From Shinisaurus crocodilurus (taxonomy: Eukaryota; Chordata; Lepidosauria; Squamata; Shinisauridae), in the NCBI GenBank assembly GCA_021292165.1, contig CM037879.1, positions 36,920,339 through 36,984,338 of the forward strand: 64,000 bases of DNA, in the 5' to 3' direction. Within the stretch, counting starts at the first letter, position 1. Every line of letters starts with the position of its first letter. A program made the position numbers and the translations under genes. A model generated the notes under the pieces. That model was given only the letters and a program-made list of their open reading frames with translations, did not search any database and was not told the origin of the DNA. Shown here piece by piece: positions 10,972-20,649 of this stretch.

Positions 10972-11130
10972 CTCCAATCCTACAACCTGTTTACTCGTAA
11001 GTAAGCCCCACTGCCTTCAATAGAGCCTAATCTCAAGTAAGCGTGGATGGGATTCAGCTTGTATCTTCCAACAGGCTGCACGTTTACCTGGAAGTAAGCT
11101 CCATTGAATTGGGTGGGTCTGGTTGCAATC
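10972..11130. repeat. AAGTAAGCCCCATTGAATT-type interspersed repeat
   Basis: Phrases like CCAATCCTACAACC, AAGTAAGCCCCACTGCCTTC and GGAAGTAAGCTCCATTGAAT recur as inverted pieces. Related fragments lie near 2466-2700, 3060-3195, 12068-12145, 20660-20750, 22803-22880 and 26629-26845. It looks like a palindromic MITE-type family in decay. I cannot name it. Confidence 0.5.
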
Positions 11131-11362
11131 CTGCTGCAATTTATTAATTAAGTGTATATAACGCCCAACTGACAAATGTACCTGGGGTGGTTTACAATAA
11201 TATAAAACAACAACGAAATAACAAAACAGTAAAATCGAATCACTTACAGGATTGTAGCTCCATAAAGTGCGAACCACAGCTCAGCTAATTGTTTATTGAC
11301 TGACTGACAACATTTATATACTACCTGCTGCTAAAGGTCTACAGAAGATGTACATTTTATAA

Positions 11363-11435
11363 AGGTGCAATCCTATGCATATTTAGACAGGAGAAAAGCA
11401 CCTTTTTCTGCCTCAAAATGCATAGGATTGCACCC
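11363..11435. mobile_element. TWA-flanked palindromic MITE (GCAATCCTATGC family)
   Basis: The inverted ends AGGTGCAATCCTATGCAT and GGATTGCACCC are flanked by TAA on both sides. At 73 bp it is an almost pure hairpin. A TWA target site suggests PIF/Harbinger-type transposition. Confidence 0.72.
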
Positions 11436-11629
11436 TAAAGCAAGTAGTGCTGTTCAGGGTTCCATGTTCCATAGCTACTAAGTGTGTTCGTTTAATTTAA
11501 GACTTCTGCAAACCTGGGAGTTCCCCCAGGCATGCCAATATTCCCCTCTTCTTTCTCAGTGGCCCTATTCAGGCTGCATAGTTCCTCTAAGTTTTCTGTT
11601 AGAGGGATAGCTTATAAACCAAGGGTGCT

Positions 11630-11846
11630 TCCAGAGAGGGGGCTCCTAGCGCTAACAATCAAAAGGTAATGTGCAGCTATTCCACCTTTCCTAATGATTT
11701 TTTTCTGACAAGTTTTTTCTGATATTTTCCAGTGGGAAAACATGGGAGGGCTACAAATAGAAGATGATGACATCTGGACCTATTGTAAAATTCCATGAAT
11801 GAGTCAGTGCAATTGCACAGTAAAAGCCTCATCTAGAAGCACCATA
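11630..11846. mobile_element. MITE with GGTGCTTCCAGA ends
   Basis: The left end GGGTGCTTCCAGAGAGGG and the right end TCTAGAAGCACC are inverted. Related copies lie at 47728-47930 and 59405-59620, sharing GGGCTCCTAGCGCTA and a GATGATGACATCTGGACC segment. Confidence 0.55.
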
Positions 11847-11891
11847 ACCCAACAATGAACACCTGGTTTTACAAACCACAACCTGGTTTTA

Positions 11892-12015
11892 GGGCGTAAT
11901 CCTATGCGCGTTTAGATAGGAAAAAAACTCCCAGCCTGCCCTGGCCAGCTATGCTGGCTGGGGCAGGCTGGAAGTTATAGGAATTTTCTGTCTAAACACA
12001 CATAGGATTGAGCCC
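11892..12015. mobile_element. TTA-flanked palindromic MITE (GCAATCCTATGC family)
   Basis: The ends GGGCGTAATCCTATGC and GGATTGAGCCC are inverted, with TTA on both flanks (11889-11891 and 12016-12018). Confidence 0.75.
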
Positions 12016-12209
12016 TTAGTTAATTCAAACTTCATTACTAATGTGTTAGGAATAGCCCACCCATGCTATATATAGTTACCTGAGAAGTAAATCCCATTGA
12101 ATTCAGTGGCACTTATTTCTAAATAGGCATGTATAGGTTAGCACTATCAGCCAAGCACATGTAAATCAAGAATTCTTCCTTGTCAATATTTTAAGAAATG
12201 ACCTTAAGT

Positions 12210-12338
12210 CAGGGGTGGGGAATCTTTGGCCCTCCAGATGTTGGACTACAATTCCCATCATCCCTATCCATTTGCCATATGGGCTGGGGCTGATGGGAGT
12301 TGGAGTCCAGCAGCATCTGGGAGCACAGGTTTCCCAGA
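12210..12338. mobile_element. Palindromic hAT-like MITE (CAGGGGTGGGGAA end)
   Basis: It starts CAGGGGTGGGGAATCTTTGG. The right half GATGGGAGTTGGAGTCCAGC is the inverted counterpart of GGACTACAATTCCCATC. The right terminus has decayed. Confidence 0.65.
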
Positions 12339-12422
12339 TGACCCATAAAGGATCATAGTGGGGTTTGGAATCTTTATATACTTGCCACGATACCAAGATT
12401 GTACCAGGAAATTGCTGTACTG

Positions 12423-12505
12423 AGGAGGAGGAGGAGGATTATGTAAGCCACCTTGGGTTCCTTGCAGGAAAAAAGGCGGGGTATAAATATAATAAATAAA
12501 TAAAA
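12423..12505 (+). mobile_element. tRNA-derived SINE, 3' fragment
   Basis: It contains GAGGATTATGTAAGCCACC, TTGGGTTCCTTGCAGG and GGCGGGGTATAAATATAATA, with a TAAA-repeat tail. Confidence 0.75.
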
Positions 12506-13399
12506 TCCCCTCCAAGATGACAGCAAATTGTTTGTTTATGAAATGGATAATCTGAACTGTTACCATGTATACACTACCATTTTTATTTCCTTCTGGAGGG
12601 ATTAAGAGAACTAGCTCCAGTACCTTTAATAGTATCTAGCTGCAGCGTTTACTGCTGTGCTGTGACAAAAAGCTCCACCTGCTGAAACACTTATTAAAGC
12701 TCCCTTCTATACACTTATTAAAGGCATGGGATTTTTAGCCTTTATTCAATCTGTCAGTCCCCAAAAGGAAAGCAAACACAGCCTTATTTCAAATCTAGGG
12801 CTATAGCTGGAACATTAAGGCTGAGAAAGCATGCCACTTCCCTAAGTCCACCTACTAGGTTTTATACCCAGTGTAGGTCTTACATTTGAACTACAGTTTC
12901 AGGAAATGCAAAAACTGACTTAGCACTGGTTGTGACAACAGACATTAGGACTTAAGGCCATTGCCATATTCCTTCCAATATTTGTCACTGTTTTTTCACA
13001 ATAAGAGCCTATTTACTCATGTCTATGCAGCTACTTCAAAGGTCCACAATTAACTAACTTTTCCTAGTATTTCAGGCCCTTCATTCTGCTTCCAAATGAG
13101 GCTGAGGAAAGCGGAACCTTTCTTGAGGGAAATTAGGTAATAATATGCCTAGTGTTTGTATGCTGAAATCATCACATGTAATCTACACAGAGAACCTTTT
13201 GTTATTGGGTGGATTAAAATATAATTTAAAAAAAAACAAGTTGACTACTTTTGTGATTTTGAGCAGATGAAGCAATCTTTTGAACGCTGTGACCTACTTC
13301 TAAGTACAACTCCCTGTATCCTGAAGAATCTAGGCTGGCCCTGAGCAGTAGCTGGATGGGAAATACTGTGTCTTGAATTGAAGCCTGGCAAAGGCAATA

Positions 13400-13690
13400 G
13401 GCTGAATGAGGGCTAGTGAATTGAGGCTTAATCCAGACAAGTTAGAGGTGGTCCTGGTCAGGAAGAAGATGGACTCTTGATAGGGATTGAATAGGATGGT
13501 ACAGTAATACTTCCCTTGAAGAAACAGGTCCGCAGTCTGGGGATTCTCCTGGATTCATTTTTGCACCCGAAGGCTCAGGTTGTGGTTATGGCTGGGGTGC
13601 CCAGTTTAGGATGATGTTCCAGCTGTTTTTATTGTTGTTGCATTTTACTATTGCAATTTTAATTATTATAAGCCATCTTGGGCAGCCTCC
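13400..13690 (+). pseudogene. L2 LINE ORF2 fragment
   Basis: One frame reads ELRLNPDKLEVVLVRKK followed by a stop, and a second frame gives a segment like RSLGILLD. Both fit the L2 reverse transcriptase C-terminal region (..LNPDKTEV.., ..LGVLLD..). The 3' side runs to AAGCCATCTTGGGCAG, an L2-like terminus. Stops and a frame change show it is dead. Confidence 0.6.
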
Positions 13691-13693
13691 ACC

Positions 13694-13937
13694 TGTGTCA
13701 TTCCATTAGCACAAATGACATTGCACTAGTGGAAACTAGGTTCCAAACTATGTGCAAGAGGAAAATCCAACTAAAGCTAGGTTTGCGCAAGTGCGGTTGC
13801 ATAACTGGTTGCGCATTACACTAGCACAGGCGCTTGCACAACCAGTTGTGCTAGCGTAATGCACAGCACAGGTGCTTGCGCAACAGAAACATTCAGTGGA
13901 GCTTTGCTAGCGGCATTTGAGTTTGTGGAATGACACT
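13694..13937. repeat. Long imperfect palindrome (MITE-like)
   Basis: TGTCATTCCATTAGCAC at the left is mirrored by GTGGAATGACAC at the right. The core arms GCATTACACTAGCACA and TGTGCTAGCGTAATGC form a strong hairpin. No coding content is seen. The element class is unknown. Confidence 0.6.
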
Positions 13938-14010
13938 GTTGGATAGTGCCCCTTGAGTAATACATAGGTATTAGAAAGACGGGGTATACATTTTAATAAT
14001 TAATAATAAT

Positions 14011-14198
14011 ACCTCCAATATCAGAAACAGTATGCCTATGTATGCCAGTTGCTGGGGAACATGGGTGGGAGGGGTGCTATTGCACTCATGTCCTGCTTGT
14101 AGGTTTCCCACAGGCAGCTGGTTGGCTGCTCTGTGAAGATAATGCCGGACTAGATGGACCCTTGGTCTGATCCAGCATGACTCTTCTTATGTTCTTAC
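14011..14198 (+). mobile_element. CR1 3' end, lineage B
   Basis: The segment ACTAGATGGACCCTTGGTCT followed by GATCCAGCATGACTCTTC ends in a TTCTTATG octamer repeat. This terminal octamer differs from that of the full-length CR1 just downstream. Confidence 0.8.
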
Positions 14199-14583
14199 TG
14201 TGTTGTCACTAAGAGATCTTTCAGTTAATTTTGGGGCACAAAGGTGGAAACAATGGGAGCTATTTCATTTTAGGTTTCTCAAAAAAACACAAACATACAC
14301 CTCCTGCATGTCTATGTCTTGGGTGAGAGTCCAGGCTTCCCATTCTTTGCTATGCTACTTCATTAGACCTGAGAGTCCTGGATTCAAAAACTTGCCTCAG
14401 CAATAGGCATTCTAGGTAGCTTTGGGAATGTCATCCTCTCTCAACCTCAAGTCCTCTTTTGTATATTAATGCGCTACCTCACAAAGTGGTTCTGGGGATT
14501 AAGATAAAGATTATTGTATTATTATGGAATGCTTGTCATAAAAACAGTGCTATAATAGGTAATGAAATATTCTCTCAATAAAT

Positions 14584-15030
14584 GCTGTTCTGCTCCAGCT
14601 GAGCAGGAGCACAACAGGAGAGAGGCTCCAGCTGTTTTTGGGACTGTGGAAAGGCAAGCAGGCTCCCAGAGAGCGAGCGAACAGAGCGAGCGAACAGGGA
14701 GAGCAAACAGGAGTTTGGCAGTGGAGTAGTACAACAACAAGTGCTGCAAGGGAAAGGCGTGGCCTGAGAGCTCATTCTGTTGAGCAGAAGCTCCTGCTGA
14801 CTGCAACTACCTGGGGCTGATTGCAGCTGATTGATTGCAGGAAGTGGGGCTGATTGCAGGGCGTGGCCTGGGAGCTCATTCTGTTCCTGACTCCCAGCTG
14901 AGCAGGAGCACAACAGGAGAGAGGCTCCAGCTGTTTTTGGGACTGTGGAAAGGCAAGCAGGCTCCCAGAGAGCGAGCGAACAGAGCGAGCAAACAGGGAG
15001 AGCAAACAGGAGTTTGGCAGTGGAGTTCAG
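14584..15030 (+). promoter_or_regulatory. CR1 5'UTR with 299-bp partial tandem duplication
   Basis: The block at about 14593-14727 (GAGCAGGAGCACAACAGGAG .. TTTGGCAGTGGAGT) recurs at 14892-15026 with almost no change, an offset of 299 bp. A smaller internal echo, GCGTGGCCTG followed by GAGCTCATTCTGTT, repeats at 14757 and 14861. About one and a half units stand in front of ORF1. By analogy with the monomer arrays of rodent L1, they may carry the internal promoter. That role is inferred. Confidence 0.75.
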
Positions 15031-15101
15031 CAGAGGAGGTCAAGGGGGAGGTCCCTAAGAAATTTTCTAGGAAGGCAGAAACATAAAGGGAACAGAGCAC
15101 T

Positions 15102-16130
15102 ATGGAAGGAAAGGACTCAGCAGTGGTGGTGACCTGCAAGGGGTGTGCAATGTTTGTTTTCCTGCCAGAGATCAACATGGCCTACACATGCAACAAGTGC
15201 AAGCTGGTCACACTGTTGGAAGAAAAGGTCAGAGGACTGGAGCAGCAAGTGTCAACCCTCAGGAGCATAAGAGAAAGCGAGGAGTTCTTAGACAGAACGG
15301 TGGATCTACAGCACCAAAGCACAGTACAGGAGCCAGAAGGGCAACTGCAGGATGAGGCGGAGTCGGAGACTGCAGAGGCAAGGGAAAATAACGCAGGGGG
15401 AACTCCCTGGAAAAGGGTGACTGTTAGGAGCAGAAGAACTACAAGACACTCTGCGCCTGTGGAAGCAGTGGAGCTATGGAACCGCTTCCATGTACTTGAG
15501 GACGAGAGCAGAGGACAGCCTGCAGAGGACGGATTACCGGGCACCCAACGTGACAGCGAGCAAGAGGCTGAGGGTCAGTCAAGTGGAGGCAATCAAACCA
15601 AGGCCTACAGCAAGAGGAAGAGAAGAGTACTCGTAGTGGGAGACTCCCTCCTGCGGGGGATCGAAGCCAAAGTATGTCACGAAGACCCATGGACTCGCCA
15701 GGTGTGCTGTCTCCCTGGGGCACGGATTAAGGATGTGACAGAGCAGCTGCCGAGGCTCATGCAGCCCACCGACACATACCCCTTTCTTCTCTTCCACGTG
15801 GGTACAAATGATACTGCCAAGCGGAGTTACAAAGAAATCACGGCAGACTTTGAAGAGCTGGGAAGGGAACTCAAGAACTTCGGGGCCCAGATAGTTTTCT
15901 CATCCATCCTTCCAGTACTTGGAAGAGGCATAGAAAGGGAAAGAAAAATACTCCGAGTGAATGACTGGCTACGAAGGTGGAGCCGACGTGAGGGATTTGG
16001 ATTCTGGGACCACGGGCTACACTTCCTGGAAGATGGACTGCTGGCAACGGATGGGTTGCACCTCACAAGGACTGGGAAGAATGTGTTTGGACACAGCATG
16101 AGGAACTTAATCAGCAGGGCTTTAAACTGA
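15102..16130 (+). CDS. CR1 ORF1 protein with SGNH esterase domain
   Basis: The protein has 342 residues. The N-terminus has two cysteine pairs (C12-x2-C15 and C30-x2-C33), likely a small zinc-binding fold, followed by a short coiled-coil-like stretch at 38-62 and an acidic and polar linker. A basic patch KRKRR (171-175) leads into the SGNH-hydrolase domain. Its blocks are complete: GDS with nucleophile Ser182, GTND at 234-237, and the Asp-x-x-His block DGLH at 317-320. CR1/L2-group ORF1 proteins with such an esterase are known as RNA-binding companions of ORF2 that aid retrotransposition, although the natural ester substrate is unclear. There are no internal stops or frameshifts. The first ATG fits the known N-terminal cysteine module. 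Confidence 0.9.
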   Translation: MEGKDSAVVVTCKGCAMFVFLPEINMAYTCNKCKLVTLLEEKVRGLEQQVSTLRSIRESEEFLDRTVDLQHQSTVQEPEGQLQDEAESETAEARENNAGGTPWKRVTVRSRRTTRHSAPVEAVELWNRFHVLEDESRGQPAEDGLPGTQRDSEQEAEGQSSGGNQTKAYSKRKRRVLVVGDSLLRGIEAKVCHEDPWTRQVCCLPGARIKDVTEQLPRLMQPTDTYPFLLFHVGTNDTAKRSYKEITADFEELGRELKNFGAQIVFSSILPVLGRGIERERKILRVNDWLRRWSRREGFGFWDHGLHFLEDGLLATDGLHLTRTGKNVFGHSMRNLISRALN

Positions 16131-16168
16131 ATCCAACAGGGGAGGGAGACATAAACTCGGGGGTACCA

Positions 16169-19039
16169 ATGGAAGAAGGCCTCTATGCCACAATGGAGAG
16201 AACAGCTCCAGCGGTGCCCATTGATAGTCTACCACAAAATGTAGGGGGAAAGTCGGACTATAAAGCACATAGTCTTCGATGTCTCTATACTAATGCCCAG
16301 AGTATGGGCAACAAACAAGACGAACTTGAACTCTTGATACATGAGGGCAAGTACGACTTGATAGGGATAACTGAAACCTGGTGGGATGACTCCCATGACT
16401 GGAATACAGCAATTGAAGGGTATAACTTGTTCAAAAGGAACAGAAGCAACAGAAAGGGAGGTGGAGTTGCACTGTATGTTAAAAATACGTATCTCTGCAC
16501 AGAGATACAGGAAGAGGAGCTTGGCAGCCCCATTGAGAGCATCTGGGTTAAAATAAAGGGGGCAAAGAATAAAGCGAACATGGCGGTTGGAGTCTACTAC
16601 CGACCACCCAATCAAGGAGAAGACGAGGATGGAACTTTTGAAAAGCAAATTGCCAGTGTTTCAAGGAGGCACGATGTGGTAGTAATGGGAGACTTCAATT
16701 TCCCTGATATCTGTTGGGAGACTTATTCAGCCAAACATGGCCCCTCCAAGAAATTCCTGAGCTGTGCTGCTGATAACTTCCTCCTACAGAAAGTGGAGGA
16801 AGGAACTAGAGGATCGGCTATCCTTGACCTGATTCTAACCAACAGAGACGAGTTAGTGGATAAAGTGGCAGTTTCGGGAACTCTGGGGGAAAGTGACCAT
16901 GTTATACTTGAGTTCTTGATTCTAACAGAAGCAAAAGCTGAGGGTAGCCAAACACGTACCCTGGATTTTAGGAAAGCCAATTTTAACAAACTCAGAACAA
17001 TGATTAGTAAGATCCCATGGCATGTGACTCTCACGAGAAAGGGAGCCCAGGAGGGGTGGGAGTTTTTAAAAAAGGAAATTTTAAAGGCACAATTGCAAAC
17101 AATTCCCACAAGGAGAAAAGGCAGAGGGCAACAGAAGAAGCCAATGTGGCTTCACAATAAACTCAAATATGACCTGAAAACAAAAAAGGACACGTATAGG
17201 AAGTGGAAGGAAGGACAGGCTACAGGGGAAGAGTACAGGCAGGTAGCACAGAACTGCAGGAATAGTGTCAGGAAGGCTAAAGCTGAGAATGAGCTAAGGT
17301 TAGCGAGGAATGCTAAAAGCAACAAAAAAGCTTTCTTCAGATACATGCACAGTAAAAGACAGAAGAAAGAACTGGTGGTTCAACTACGCAATGAGGATGG
17401 CAAATTGATAACAGAAGACAAAGAAAAGGCAGAAGTGTTCAATTCCTACTTCGGCTCGGTCTTCTCCCAAAAGAGGGTCTATGACCCCCCTGGCAAACCT
17501 GAAGTGCAGACTGAAGGGGCAGAATTGCAGCTTGAAATTGATAGGCAAATGGTCAAGGAGCACCTGATTACTCTGAACGAGTTTAAATCTCCAGGGCCTG
17601 ATGAGCTGCATCCTAGAGTAATAAAGGAACTGGCAGAAGAACTCTCAGAACCACTGTCTATTATCTTTGAGAAATCATGGAGGACAGGTGAAGTGCCAGA
17701 CGACTGGAGGAGGGCAAATGTTGTTCCCATCTTCAAAAAGGGCAAGAAGGAGGAACCTGGGAACTATAGGCCAGTCAGTCTGACATCAATCCCCGGGAAG
17801 ATTTTTGAGCAGATTATAAAGAAGTCAGTCTGCAAGCACCTTGAAAACAATGCAGTGATTACTAGAAGCCAGCATGGATTTGTCAAGAACAAATCCTGTC
17901 AGACTAATCTGATCTCATTTTTTGATCGGGTAACCTCCCTTGTGGACTGTGGGAATGCTGTGGACATTATATACCTGGACTTCAGCAAAGCTTTCGACAA
18001 AGTGCCTCATGATATCCTGATTAGTAAGCTAGCTAAGAGTGGGCTAGATGGAACAACTATCAGGTGGATCCACAATTGGCTACAGAATCGGACTCAAAGA
18101 GTGCTTATCAATGGTTCCTTCTCAAACTGGGGAGAGGTAACGAGCGGGGTACCACAGGGCTCGGTCCTGGGCCCGGTGCTCTTCAACATTTTTATTAATG
18201 ACTTGGATGAGGAGGTACAGGGAATGCTTATCAAATTTGCAGATGACACAAAGTTGGGTGGAACAGCTAATACTCTGGAAGACAGAAACAAAATTCAAAG
18301 TGACCTCGATAGGCTGGAGCGCTGGGCCGAAAACAACAGAATGAAATTTAACAGGGATAAATGCCAAGTGCTGCACCTAGGGAGAGGAAACCAAATGCAG
18401 AGTTACAGAATGGGGGACACTTGGCTCAACAATACTACAAGTGAGAAGGATCTTGGAATTGTGGTAGATCACAAACTGAATATGAGCCAGCAATGCGACG
18501 TGGCTGCAAAGAAGTTAAATGCAATTTTGGGCTGTATTAATAGAAGTATAGCTTCCAAATCGCGGGAAGTGATAATTCCCCTTTACTCGGCACTGGTTAG
18601 GCCTCATCTTGAGTACTGCGTCCAGTTCTGGGCACCTCACTTTAAGAAGGACATAGACAAACTGGAGAGGGTTCAGAGGAGGGCAACAAGGATGATAAAG
18701 GGACTGGAAACAAGGCCCTATGAGGAGAGACTGAAAGAACTGTGCATGTTTAGCCTTCAGAAGAGGAGACTGAGGGGAGATATGATCGCACTCTTCCAGT
18801 ATTTGAAGGGATGTCACACAGAGGAGGGCAAAGATCTCTTCTCAGTCATCCCAGTTTGCAGGACACGGAATAATGGGCTCAAGTTACAGGAACCTAGATT
18901 CCACCTAAACATCAGGAAAAATTTCCTGACTGTCAGAGCAATAAGACAATGGAATCGACTACCTAGGGAGGTGGTGGGCTCTCCCAGTCTGGAGGCATTC
19001 AAGGTGCGGCTGGACAGACATCTGTCAGAGATGCTTTGA
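16169..19039 (+). CDS. CR1 ORF2 protein: endonuclease and reverse transcriptase
   Basis: The protein has 956 residues. The N-terminal part is an APE-type endonuclease with TNAQS (Asn42), ITETWW (Glu69), GVYYRPPN (141-148), GDFNFPD (Asp175, Asn177) and SDH (242-244). The reverse transcriptase spans roughly 470-740: RPVSLTS, QHGFVKNKSC, IYLDFSKAFD (Asp604), GVPQGSVLGP and FADDTKLGG (Asp692, Asp693). All catalytic residues are present. A C-terminal Cys/His-poor domain with RRLRGDMI and LPREVV, typical of CR1, ends at 19039. It nicks target DNA and primes reverse transcription of CR1 RNA. The frame is open some way upstream of the chosen ATG and overlaps the end of ORF1, so the true start, or a reinitiation mechanism, is uncertain. 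The frame is fully intact. Confidence 0.95.
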   Translation: MEEGLYATMERTAPAVPIDSLPQNVGGKSDYKAHSLRCLYTNAQSMGNKQDELELLIHEGKYDLIGITETWWDDSHDWNTAIEGYNLFKRNRSNRKGGGVALYVKNTYLCTEIQEEELGSPIESIWVKIKGAKNKANMAVGVYYRPPNQGEDEDGTFEKQIASVSRRHDVVVMGDFNFPDICWETYSAKHGPSKKFLSCAADNFLLQKVEEGTRGSAILDLILTNRDELVDKVAVSGTLGESDHVILEFLILTEAKAEGSQTRTLDFRKANFNKLRTMISKIPWHVTLTRKGAQEGWEFLKKEILKAQLQTIPTRRKGRGQQKKPMWLHNKLKYDLKTKKDTYRKWKEGQATGEEYRQVAQNCRNSVRKAKAENELRLARNAKSNKKAFFRYMHSKRQKKELVVQLRNEDGKLITEDKEKAEVFNSYFGSVFSQKRVYDPPGKPEVQTEGAELQLEIDRQMVKEHLITLNEFKSPGPDELHPRVIKELAEELSEPLSIIFEKSWRTGEVPDDWRRANVVPIFKKGKKEEPGNYRPVSLTSIPGKIFEQIIKKSVCKHLENNAVITRSQHGFVKNKSCQTNLISFFDRVTSLVDCGNAVDIIYLDFSKAFDKVPHDILISKLAKSGLDGTTIRWIHNWLQNRTQRVLINGSFSNWGEVTSGVPQGSVLGPVLFNIFINDLDEEVQGMLIKFADDTKLGGTANTLEDRNKIQSDLDRLERWAENNRMKFNRDKCQVLHLGRGNQMQSYRMGDTWLNNTTSEKDLGIVVDHKLNMSQQCDVAAKKLNAILGCINRSIASKSREVIIPLYSALVRPHLEYCVQFWAPHFKKDIDKLERVQRRATRMIKGLETRPYEERLKELCMFSLQKRRLRGDMIALFQYLKGCHTEEGKDLFSVIPVCRTRNNGLKLQEPRFHLNIRKNFLTVRAIRQWNRLPREVVGSPSLEAFKVRLDRHLSEML

Positions 19040-19324
19040 CCTGGATTCCTGCACTGAGCAGGGGGTTGGACTCGATGGCCTTGTAGGCCCCTTCCAACTC
19101 TACTTTTCTATGATTCTATGCCCTACTAGGGGGGGAATTGCTCAAAGGACCCAGACTTTTGGCTGCTTGCCATGGCATACATAAAAACATGGAAGATGGG
19201 TTCCCAAAAAAACATTACAGTGAATCTTCGTAAATCAAGAAATATAGAAAAGACAGATGGTTGTCATTCAGCACTCATGCATGATCTCCAGTCAAGCTGA
19301 TCACTAGGAAAGGCAAAGAACAGA

Positions 19325-19452
19325 CCTGGTGCCCTCAAGGTGTATTGGACTACTAAGTCCCATTGTCCTTAGCCAGCATGGAGGCCATGCTGGCTAGGAG
19401 CTATGGGCTTGTAATCCACATCTCAAGGGTACTAGGTTGAGGAAGGCTGGTC
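19325..19452. mobile_element. Palindromic hAT-like MITE, decayed
   Basis: CTGGTGCCCTCAAGGTGTAT and GGCTTGTAATCCACATCTC are inverted halves around CCAGCATGGAGGCCATGCTGG. A related partial copy lies at 20553-20645 (CCTTCCCCAACCTGG .. GGCTGGGGAAGG). Confidence 0.55.
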
Positions 19453-19850
19453 TACAACATGCTTAGGAAAGGTAGGAGTGACCAGGGAAAACAGCTTGTA
19501 GATAGTTCAGTCTTGTAAATCTGCATTTGCTGGTGTAATTGATGTGGGGATGGGGCTAAAATACCACCCAGATCTGCCTCCCTTGCTCTAAAAAGCAATG
19601 TCTCCCTTATTGCTACGTAAAGAGGCAGCGCTGCTGTGGAGGTTCTTGGGATGCAGTACAGGGGGATGCCCAGGGACCATGCCAGAAAGCCCCTTAACAG
19701 CACCGCAATACCATGCAGGGGCTCTAATGATGGTGGTTGTGTCAATACAAAGTGCTAATCCAGGCCCCAGTGTCAGATACATTCTTTTGTAGCAGCACTG
19801 GCAACTTGGTGGTGGATCCTATGCTATGCTTCATTACTGATGCACGGGGA

Positions 19851-20200
19851 ATAGCACGGTATTGGAAAGTTCAACAAGTTTTTTCTGTTATTGATTGGTA
19901 TAAGGAGGTGTGGGATATGGCCTTAAATGATAAGTTAACTTGTAGTATCAAATGCAAAAGGGGACAATTAAAGAAAAATATATATTTTAAGGATATTTGG
20001 GGATTATTTTTAGATTATGTTTTAGTAGAGGGAAAGGGGAGTGCACCATGTCAAGATTTGATGTATTTCTGGAATTTAGGATAAAAATGGATTATAGAGA
20101 TAATAAGTATTTCTTGGTCTCATGGTGATGGGAGCACTGTACTAGTTGTATTTTATTCGTTTTATTGTCTGATAAAAATTTAAATAAAATTTTAAAAAAC
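19851..20200 (+). mobile_element. 5'-truncated L1, ORF2 C-terminus and 3'UTR
   Basis: It encodes VQQVFSVIDWYKEVWDMALN and FKDIWGLFLDYVLVEGKG ending at a stop near 20084, then a short 3'UTR and an A-rich end. It is closely related to 61551-62571. The flanks ATGCACGGGGA (19840-19850) and ATGCATGGGGA (20201-20211) are a near-perfect target duplication. Confidence 0.8.
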
Positions 20201-20649
20201 ATGCATGGGGAGCATGGAATCCAGGTGAATGCAGTATTTTCACATTGATCTTAAGCCTTGACACCATCAACAAAAGGACACACTGCTTCTTGTATTACAC
20301 TTCTTTTTTTAAACTTTTTGTTGTTTAATAGAAAACTTGCTTCTGTTGTGTTGCTTCTTCTCAGGGCAGGCAGGCACCCTGAACCTGTTCCTGCTTTTTT
20401 CCAGAGGCCTGACACATGATTCAAGACAAGAACTGTGAAATTATGAGTTTTGGGGTTTGTTTTTTAAATACTGTTCTTGAAGAAAATCTGAGTTTTTCTG
20501 AGTTTAAGATATTTGTTGGCTTATAAATGAAAAAAAATAAGATGTTGGTCTACAGCACCCTTCCCCAACCTGGTGATACCGGCTGGGAGATGCTTGGAGT
20601 TGCAGTTCAACACATCTGGAGAGCACGAGGCTGGGGAAGGTTGGTTTAC

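Larger units (their letters stand above)
14584..19113 (+). mobile_element. Full-length CR1 LINE with two intact ORFs
   Basis: The layout is a 5'UTR with a tandem repeat (14584-15101), ORF1 (15102-16130), a 38-bp spacer, ORF2 (16169-19039), and a short 3'UTR (19040-19113) with GGGGGTTGGACTCGATGG and CCTTCCAACTCTA before the octamer TTCTATGA repeated about twice. Most CR1 copies in amniote genomes are short 5'-truncated 3' ends. A complete copy with both frames open implies recent insertion and possible activity. No poly-A tail is present, as expected for CR1. I did not find a convincing target duplication, which is usual for CR1. Confidence 0.93.
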
